NCBI RefSeq assembly: GCF_003597395.2
Contig: NC_133771.1
Span: 43,973,283-44,037,282, forward strand
DNA from: Chelonoidis abingdonii
Lineage: Eukaryota; Chordata; Testudines; Testudinidae
DNA length: 64,000 bases
Direction: 5' to 3'
The notes beneath the pieces are model-generated. The model had not been told where the DNA came from and did not search any database. It saw nothing but the letters and a program-made list of their open reading frames with translations. The stretch's first letter is position 1. Every line of letters starts with the position of its first letter. The translations under genes were made by a program, and so were the position numbers. Below, piece by piece: positions 55,924 through 64,000 of this stretch.

Positions 55924-58109
55924 TTTGTTTTAAAATTGAAAAGGGAGAAGTGATTGCAGCAAAAGTTTGAGAAGGATTTTGGTGCATCATAGCCAAAAAC
56001 AAAGCACAAAAAATGTGCAATAGTTCCAGTAAAGTTATTTAAAAAACTCACACAACACTAAACACACCAGAGAAAAGTAGTCTGGCTCCATTATGAGAAA
56101 TGTAAACACAGTGGACTGACAATCATGCAAAAGTACCAATTATCTTGCAGTTTTTCTAGTGGAGTTTGGAAGCCCTGAACCATTTTAAGAAAAGTTCATT
56201 AAATGGATTAACATTGTCAGGGGTCAGGACAATGTTAGTGTCATGTGAAGAAGTTATATCTGTGCATCAAGATCATCCTGCAGGGAGTTGACTCACCCTG
56301 GATGTTTATCACCTCATTTCTAGTTCCACAAATATGTTTGTGTTCTTCCACTGTGGAAATTTCAGCAAGCGATAGTGGAATGTGCCCTTTTGGATGATTA
56401 GAGAGAAATCTGCATTGAGAAGAGGTTGGAGACCTTCACCTCCTAGAATAGAATCTATAATCCCCAGAAATGGACTGGGTTCATGGCTAGAATGCTGACA
56501 TCATCATAGGAGGATAGAAGTGTTTACTTCTGGGAGGTCTGGAGTGTCTGCAGTAGCAGTTTCAATGGGAACTAGCAGAAGACAGATAGTGGAGCTTTTA
56601 AATACATGGATTGTCTCAGAAACTGTTTGAAGGGCCTCCAAATCCATCCTTTACGGTGCTGGGGCCAATGCAGACTGCTCTCAGAAATGACCTCCTACAC
56701 AAATTCTGCCACAGTAGAATAGGCACTGGGGTGCCAGAGGAATGGCAATGTGGAATTGATAATACCACCATAGGGGTCACAAGAGTCTTCAGCTCAGCAC
56801 TGGCATGGGGGATTCAGAGATAACAGCTGGAGCCAAAGACTCTGGTGCTAGAGGAATGGCCCTGGAATAGCATTTGTTTTCCTTTCAACCCTAGAACATT
56901 TGTTGAAGGGGGGAGCCCTATGCAGCTGCACTTTTTATCAGTAGTAGTAAAGTCCCTCCCCCTCTCAGTACTGTGAAGTCAGTCAGTCAGTCATCAGGAT
57001 TTTTTTTTTCTCTGACTGAATTTGTTGAGCTGAGAGTGTTGAGCAATTTTGTCATGGAGCAAACTTTTGCAGTCACATTATAAATCCTGGAAATGAAGGC
57101 TTTATAATGAAAATGCTGACACAACCTAAACTATAAGCAGTGCAAATAGCACTGATATATATTAATCAACGTAAATCTGCACCAACAGGAAAATATTTTT
57201 CAAGAAGGCACCACACTAGCAGTCCAGCAAAGATATACCACAGTCACCATAGGCATTTCCCTAGCCAGTCATGTATTCAGCAAGAATCCAAAGAGCCAGA
57301 GATGGATGCCATTACTGAAACCGACTTTGCCAGACTATGTCTTGTGGTGCTTGAAACTGACAAGTGTGTTCAATGTGCAGCCAGTGATCCTTAAGCCCTT
57401 GCTAAAGGAAAAACGAATCAACAAAAGTGTCAACAGCAATGGCAATGACTCCCAAGTCATTATTCCGATTTAACTAATGTGTTAATTTGTTTGTTTGTTT
57501 CTCTCAATTTTTTTTTTTTTTTTACTATAATTGATGAGTCATGTTGTAAAGAAAGTTGTGGCCAAGAAATGCTTAATATTTGTTTGTTTATTGTTGCATT
57601 TTATCCAAGACCTAAATGTGTTATATAAATAATTTTTAAAAGTGTTTTTTATTTTTTAAATGTGAAGACAACAATTACAGGCCAACTTTAGCACAAAAAA
57701 TCATTTCATCCCCTTGGCTGGAGAGAGGTCTCTTCTGGGCTCACTGTTAGGAGATCAGCAAAGAGAACCAGGATCTGTTTAGAAAATGGCTAATTATCTG
57801 TTGAATTACTTCAGGATACTTATTCAGATAAGCACCCAAACTTAACGGTATATTCCCAATTCAGAACCTTTGGGGTTCTCCTAACAATAGTTTTATATGT
57901 ATGCCTACAACCTAATTTTGATTATTTTTCCTAATCAAGACAAACCCGTAGTTTGTGATGTGCCACAGTGTTCAATCAATCAATGATCCAGAACTAGTTT
58001 TCCAAAATGGTAAGACTTAAAGGAGAATGCCTCTCCTGTGTCCAAGTCCAGTTGTACTGAAATCCCATTCACTTGCAACAGAATCTAATTATGTGTCAGG
58101 AAATTCCTA

Positions 58110-58260
58110 TGTGCCTTCATAGAGTTAAGGTCAGACGGGACCATCAGATCATCTAGTCAGACTATCACAGGTCACCAACGCCACCCAGAACCCACATACT
58201 AACCCCAATAACCAAAATTGGACTGAAGTATTACAGCCCAAAGGAGACTAAACAATTATG
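58110..58260 (-). mobile_element. CR1 LINE, 3' tail piece
   Basis: Reverse-orientation CR1 tail: cagacgggaccatcagatca, tctagtcagactatcacagg. Short and decayed. Confidence 0.55.
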
Positions 58261-58339
58261 TGCCACGGGGAGCGAGTGAAGTGCAATGGCAGGGAATTGA
58301 CTAAGATAGATATATTGGGTCAGTCTCAACAAGTGACCC

Positions 58340-58510
58340 AAATCCTATGCTGTAGAGAAAACATCTCTGGAGATATTTAAGAGTAGGTTAGATAAATGTC
58401 TATCAGGGATGGTCTAGACAGTATTTGGTCCTGCCATGAGGGCAGGGGACTGGACTCGATGACCTCTCGAGGTCCCTTCCAGTCCTAGAGTCTATGAATC
58501 TATGAAAGTG
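58340..58510 (+). mobile_element. CR1 LINE, 3' end
   Basis: Plus-strand CR1 tail with aagagtaggttagataaatg, gactggactcgatgacctct and cagtcctagagtctatgaat. Confidence 0.75.
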
Positions 58511-58559
58511 AAAAATTTCAGGGTTACCAATATGGTGATTAGTTAAACCCTGAGCAAAA

Positions 58560-59199
58560 ACTCACAAACTAAACACATGTGAGAGAGAATGCTTGGTGTT
58601 ACCTCAGAGTCCTGGCGCACTCTGTTTGGTGTCCCATCTCTAGCCATGGTTATTTCTGATGTGTCAGAGGACGTGTAAAAAAAACCTACAAGAATGCACG
58701 AGGAGGGGGGCAGGAATCCCTTCCTGACTATTGCAGATGACTGGCTGAAGCCCTGAAGCATGAGCTTTTAGGAACATTAAATATGAACTGGAAGAGACCC
58801 CCAGGGCTGCCAAGCCCTGTTCCCTACTGTCATAAACAACTCTGTCATACAGTCCCATTCATAAATTTGTCCAATTCTCCCTTAACACGAATTAAGTTGT
58901 TTGCCCCCATAACTCTTATTGGGAGGCTGTTCCAAAATCTCCCTCCTCTGATGATTCAAAAACTTCTGATTTCCAGCCTGAATTTGTTCATGGCCAGTCT
59001 ATGAACCCATTTATTTTTGTGCCAACACTGTCCCTTAGTGGAAATAGCAATTCATATCCCCTTCTCAACCTTCTTTTTCCTACACTAAACAAGCCAAGAT
59101 CTTCTAGTCACCTCTCATAAGACAGACCGTCCATTCCCATGATAATCTTAATAGCTCTTCTCTGTATTTGTTCCAGTTTAAATTCATCTTTCTTAAGCA

Positions 59200-59231
<32 letters not shown>

Positions 59232-59690
59232 GGAGGTCTTTCCATTGCCTCATACAATGGTTTTAATACTTTTCTGTTTCTAATGGAAATCCCTTGCATG
59301 GTCATCCTAGGATTGAATTTGCTTTTTCTGCAGATGTGTCACACCGGTAGCTCATCATCGTCATGTGATTAATCAACACAGCCACATCTCTCTCCTTTTC
59401 TGTCACTTCTGCCTGATGAGCCCCCAGCATATAGCAGCAATTCTTCTTATTAGACCCTGGTACTTATTAGACCCTTGTACTTTGTACTACTGAATTTCAT
59501 CCCATTTCTGTTACTCCCATCTTCATGGTCATCCAGATCTCCCTCTATAGTATTCTGATCTTTCTCTGTATTGACAATGCCTCCCAACTTTGCATTCTCA
59601 GCAAATATCATTAGCACACTCCTACTTCTCATGCCAAGATCATTAATAAAAACACTGAACAACACTGGTTTCAAAGAACTCCATTAATAA
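58560..59690 (-). mobile_element. CR1-like LINE, 3' half
   Basis: Minus-strand coding remnants in order: RT motif C region near 59580-59640 (FAENAKLGG in place of FADDTKLGG), a block PLLYGIMLPTL-like end, KPLYEAMERPPLEYCVQFWS near 59200-59260, then the 3' part to about 58560. Frames broken. It is a separate copy from the CR1 starting at 59886. Confidence 0.75.
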
Positions 59691-59966
59691 CCCCCCACCT
59701 TATAGCTTACCTTTCAGCATAATCAATTGCTTTCTTTCTGGCTGAGAATGACCACGATTTCTGCATCTGATGTGAATACTTGTTCAGATGCTATGCTAGA
59801 TCCTACTGAAGTGTACTGCAAAGTTAGAATTCCCTTTCCTAGGATAGTTCATCACTTTAGTTCCTGGCTTTGGATCTTCAACACTTAGAATCATAGTGTT
59901 AGAAGAGTCTGCAAGAGTCATATAGTCTAACCCTCTGCCAAGATGCAGGACTTGTTCTATCTAAAC

Positions 59967-60277
59967 CAGGGGTAGGCAACCTATGGCACGGGTACCGAAG
60001 ACGGCACATCGGCTGATTTTCAGTGGCACTCACACTGGCTGGGTTCTGGCCACCAGTCCAGGGGCTCTGCATTTTAATTTAATTTTAAATGAAGCTTCTT
60101 AAACATTTTAAAAACCTTATTTACTTTACATACAACAATAGTTTAGTTATATATTATAGACTTATAGAAAGAGACCTTCTAAAAACGTTAAAATGTATTA
60201 CTGGCACGTGAAACCTTAAATTAAGAGTGAATAAATGGAGACTCGGCACACCATGTCTGAAAGGTTGCCGATCCCTG
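59967..60277. mobile_element. Non-autonomous hAT element with perfect 8-bp duplication
   Basis: 311 bp, ends caggggtaggcaacct and aggttgccgatccctg, flanked by atctaaac at 59959-59966 and 60278-60285. AT-rich interior, no transposase. It sits inside CR1 sequence, so it is younger than that CR1. Confidence 0.88.
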
Positions 60278-60335
60278 ATCTAAACCATCCAAGACAGATG
60301 ACTCTCCAGCCTCATTTTGAAAACTGCCAGTGAAG

Positions 60336-61173
60336 TGTAATAAGCTCTGTCCCAAATCTGGACCTTAGCGTCCAAAATCTGGGTGCTTAGCAGAACCTCC
60401 AAGCTTAATTACCAGCTTGATCTTATCTCACTGCCACCAATCAGGATTCTGAGTACTGAAAAACTCTCTGGTCTCCCAAACTTCCCTGGGGATCCCCAAG
60501 ACTCAGATGCCTGAGCCTCCAAAAAAGGGAATAACCCACTTCCCTCCTCTGCTTTACTTCCTCCCAGATTTCCCACCTGAGGATACTAGGAGATTTCCCT
60601 GCTTCAATCCTTGAAACACAAAACAGAGAGGACGATTTACCTTCCCCCCTCCTTTTCTCCCCCCTCCCAGTCTTTCCCTGAGAGATACAGTACTCCTGCA
60701 CAGAGATTCCTATCCCCTTGCCTTAACTAGGAAAGAAAATCCAACAAGTTTTAAAAAGAAAGCTTTATATAAAAAGAAGAAAAAACACATGACATGATCA
60801 CTGCATCAAGATGAATAAACACAGGGCTATTGCTTAAAGAAATATGAATAATACAGCCTTATTCAAAAAGATATCCAATTTAAACATCAGCAACTCACAC
60901 ATGTAAATACAAAATACAATATAAACCTATTGTTTTTCCTTTTGTACTCACAACTTGGGAACAGAAGGGTAGAAAGAAGCTTGGAGATAGAAAAAAAAAG
61001 CTCTTCCCTCATAGCCGAGAGAAAACAAACAGGCAGAAAAGACAAAACACACCCAGAAGTCCCTCCCTCACTTGAAAAACTTTTCCTGATTGCTCTCTGG
61101 TCAGGTTTTGGTTCCCTTTGTTAACCTCTTAACAGTAAAAGAAACATTAACCCTTAGCTATCTGTTTATGACA
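60336..61173 (-). mobile_element. Solo LTR, same family as 41931-42893
   Basis: 838 bp in minus orientation. Its 5' end (complement of cctttgttaacctcttaaca to cccttagctatctgtttatgaca) matches the first about 90 bp of the LTR at 41931. The other end reads tgtaataagctctgtccc. Flanked by gaag at 60332-60335 and 61174-61177. The rest differs from the first copy, so it is a different subfamily. Confidence 0.8.
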
Positions 61174-62506
61174 GAAGGAATATCTAAAACCTCTTGAGCA
61201 GTCTTTTCCATTGTCCTACTTCTACCATTAGGAATTTTTTCCTGAGATTTAATCTAAATCTGCATGCTGTAGTTTGAACCCATTTCCTCTTGTCCTGCCC
61301 TCTATGGAGAAAGAGGACATTTTTTTCCAACTTTTTTACAGCAGCCTTTCAAGATGCGAAGACCTCGATCATATTGCCTCATAATCTTTCTTTACCAAAC
61401 TAAACGTACCCAAACCTACAATCTTTGCTCAGATGGCTGCATTCCATCCATTTGATCATATTGTTGCTCACCTCTGGATACTTTCCAGTTTCTCTACATC
61501 TTTTCTATACATCGGTGACCAAAAATTGGACATGGTACTCCAAATGAGACCTAACAGTGGCATGTAGAGTGCTACTATCCTTCCTGTGACATGTATGCTA
61601 TGCCTCTCTTAATGAAACCTAAAATTGAATTTGCTTTTTTTGAAACAGCCTACACTGCTGATTCATGTTGAGTTGTGATCCATCACAACTCCTAGATCCT
61701 TCTCAGCAGTGCTGCTACCGAAAGACATTTCACCAAATCCATTCTGTATTTGTGCATTTGATTTTTCTTTCATAAGAGTAGCATCTTACATTTGTCTTTT
61801 TTGAATTTCATTTTGTTATCTGCAGCCCAGTTCTCCAATTTATCAAAATCCCTCTGAATTTTAGATCTATCCTCCAAAGTATTAGAAACCCTTCGCTTTG
61901 TGTCATCTGCAAACTTGATCAGTACGCTCTCTATACCTAGAGACAGGTCATTAATAAAGGTGTTAAACAACACTAGAACAGATTCCTGTGGAACCTCACT
62001 TGAGACCTCCCTTCAATCCGACATCATTCTATTAATTTAATTAACTCTTTGTTTGCAGTTGTTTAACCAATTACACATCCACTTAATGGTAGTGCTGTTG
62101 AGCCCACATTTCTCCAGCTTACTTATCAGATTGTCATAGGAGACTGTGTCAAAAGCCTTGCTGAATCCAGGCATATTATGCCCACTGCATTCCCCCTATT
62201 CTCCAAATTAGTTACCGTCAAAAAAGAAAATCAAGTGTTTTTTTGGCATGATTTGTTTTCGGGACATCCATGCTGGCTTTTAATGATTATCCCCTTCCTC
62301 CTCCAGATATTCACAAATTGAATGATTTATAAATTACACTAGTAGCTCCCCAGGTTCCAAAGTCAGGCTGATTGGTCTAGAGTTCCTTGGTTCCTCCTTT
62401 TCCCCATTTTTAAAGATGGGCACTATGTTAACCCTTCTCTGGTCTTACAGAATTTCCCCTGTCACCCATGAGTTTGTCGGTATCACTGGCAGTGGCTCCG
62501 AAGTTT

Positions 62507-62552
62507 CTTTTATATATATATATATATATATACACATACACACACACATACA
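62507..62552. repeat. TA/CA microsatellite
   Basis: (TA)n followed by tacacatacacacacacata. Confidence 0.9.
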
Positions 62553-62953
62553 ATAATTTCTTCAGTTGATTCCAATAAGTGTCACCTAACTGCTGTTTCC
62601 TGGAAAAAAATGTGAACTGGTCCTGTTTTGGTTGGTCATGCTCCCAGAGTGTCTGGAATACGTTTGAACAGGGCGGGAGTTTCTATACAAGAAAAGTGTC
62701 AGACAATCTCCCAATCAGCAGTTGTTTTCATTCCTTCTGTCATCTGAGGTAAAACTGTATATGCAAGTGTGCATATGTCACATAAGATACCCTGAAGCCT
62801 ACAGGTAGGTGCACTGGGTTGGGAACTTGGTGATAAACTCTTCTATTGTTTAGTTTTAATATTTCTATATTTTTCACAATCTTATTATTGATCAAGATCT
62901 CATATCTCTACCCTAGGAGGCAGACAAGTACCATACCTTATTTTTTTAAAACT

Positions 62954-63665
62954 TGTGTAACAGTGTAGTGGGTGGTTACCTGCTCCTGCCCTGAGGAATT
63001 TAAAAACAGCCCTGAGAGGGGACTGTGGCTGGAGAAAGCAGATCTAGAATCTGGGCTGATTGGGGAAGCAGTCACAGCTGAGCTACACCCTGATCAGGCC
63101 AGCTGGTCTGTATAAAGAGGCTGTGAGCCAGTACCCCAGTAATTCTCCCTCTGCCTGTAACAGGAGATGGGCCTGGCTGCAGGGAGCTAGAGACAGGGTA
63201 CCTGAGTGGAGCAGGGCTGGTGAAAGGCAGAGGAGCTGGGCAGCTCCAGCCTGGAAAGCCCCAGGCTGTGGCCTAGTATTGGGCTAACAGGTACTGTGGG
63301 TTGCAGAGGGCAGCCCAGGGGTAGGCCAAGGCAGCAGGTCCAAACCCAACCTTGCCAGTGTTGAGTAGGCTGATACTGCAGTCTGCCCCAGGGCGCAGCG
63401 GCTAAACAATGACTGGCAGTAGCCATATACTGAGGAAAAGTGGGGATACTGGGTTGGGGGTTTCCTAGGGAGGGGAGACCCTGAGAGCAAGGGGGTTACT
63501 GCCAGGGGTCAGCACCCCAGGTAAAAGGGGCACCAGGTCCAAGGAGGGTCATGGAGGCCAACAGCAAGTGGTAAGGCAGATCACCGGCCTGCAGAGGGCG
63601 CTCTGGGCTGGAAATTGAGCTAATTCCCTGAGAAACCAGCAGGAGCGCCGCAGGCGTGAGTCCTC
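62954..63665 (+). mobile_element. Probable solo LTR, GC-rich
   Basis: Starts tgtaacagtgtagtgggtgg and ends near gcgtgagtcctca. A TATA-like ctgtataaagagg is near 63109. The body (cagccctgagaggggactgt, cagctccagcctggaaagcc) matches a repeat I recall as common in turtles. I could not find a clean target duplication, so the ends are approximate. Confidence 0.45.
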
Positions 63666-64000
63666 ATGCTTATAAACAGATTTTAAAAATCTGTACAAAA
63701 TCACTTGAGGCAGAAGAAAGAATAGAATTTAGGGGCCAGATTCTGTGCTTTAAATTGTACTGGTCATGGAGCCTGAACTATAGTTTTTAGCCCTAGAGCA
63801 ACTCTTCACAGATTAAGATTGAGATACATTGGCAGGGCAGTGAGGGGGAGCCTTGCCCTGCAGTCATCAACACAGGAGTTTTTCTTCAGAGGATGACAAT
63901 TCAACATGAGCCCTAAATCCACACATTTTTTAAAGATGAAGTCTATGGTTATATGCAAATTATTCACAAACAAGTAAATTTGATAATAAATAATTTAATT

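Larger units (their letters stand above)
59886..62480 (-). mobile_element. CR1 LINE interrupted by a hAT element and a solo LTR
   Basis: 3' end near 59886 (agaatcatagtgttagaag). Continuing in complement, the copy is split by the hAT element 59967-60277 and the LTR 60336-61173, then runs on to about 62480. RT motif C reads KFADDTK at about 61885-61915, within the 67-codon frame 61770-61973. The upstream RT/thumb text is broken by stops. Confidence 0.8.

Noticed and set aside
63060..63490. ORFs of 68-79 codons on both strands
   Set aside because: They fall in a GC-rich LTR-like repeat and show no recognisable domain.

Overview
This is a window of vertebrate nuclear DNA, AT-rich and dominated by introns and interspersed repeats. 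The repeat content points to a turtle, most likely a cryptodire. It holds tRNA-headed SINEs of the turtle Cry type (some with CR1-like tails), many CR1 LINE pieces on both strands, Penelope-like element ends, hAT-type miniature transposons with 8-bp target duplications, and DIRS-like and LTR remnants. The species cannot be fixed from this sequence alone.

The only host gene I can support is on the minus strand. Ten coding exons between 6058 and 48019 splice in a single frame (1467 nt, 489 codons) into an internal stretch of a CUB and Sushi multiple domains protein. By remembered wording of the orthologues it is CSMD1 rather than CSMD2 or CSMD3. Read 5' to 3' (right to left), the exons encode Sushi, CUB, Sushi, CUB, Sushi and the first two thirds of another CUB. 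Neither the start nor the end of the gene is here: 48020-64000 is upstream intron and 1-6057 is downstream intron. Every junction has an AG acceptor and a GT donor except one, where exon 6885-7009 uses a GC donor.

Region by region. 1-6057: downstream intron with a SINE, a MITE and a 3.85-kb inverted Penelope-like insertion that stops 22 nt short of the exon 6058-6154 donor. 6058-8186: three exons close together. 8187-22727: long AT-rich introns with two exons, hAT/MITE and CR1 pieces. 22845-35458: a 12.6-kb, repeat-dense intron with CR1, a 741-bp hAT-like element, gag-like and DIRS-like remnants, and nested insertions. 35459-48019: four exons, an unidentified broken coding remnant near 36.2-36.9 kb and a clean solo LTR near 42 kb. 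48020-64000: about 16 kb of intron with SINE, GC-rich hAT MITE, Penelope ends, DIRS-like and CR1 pieces, including a CR1 interrupted by both a hAT element and a solo LTR.

I found no CRISPR, operon, RNA gene or clearly new biological system. The most useful leads are the GC-AG intron, the inverted Penelope insertion beside a splice donor (possibly with poor local sequence quality), and three coding remnants I cannot assign (28-29 kb, 36.2-36.9 kb, 55.7-55.9 kb).
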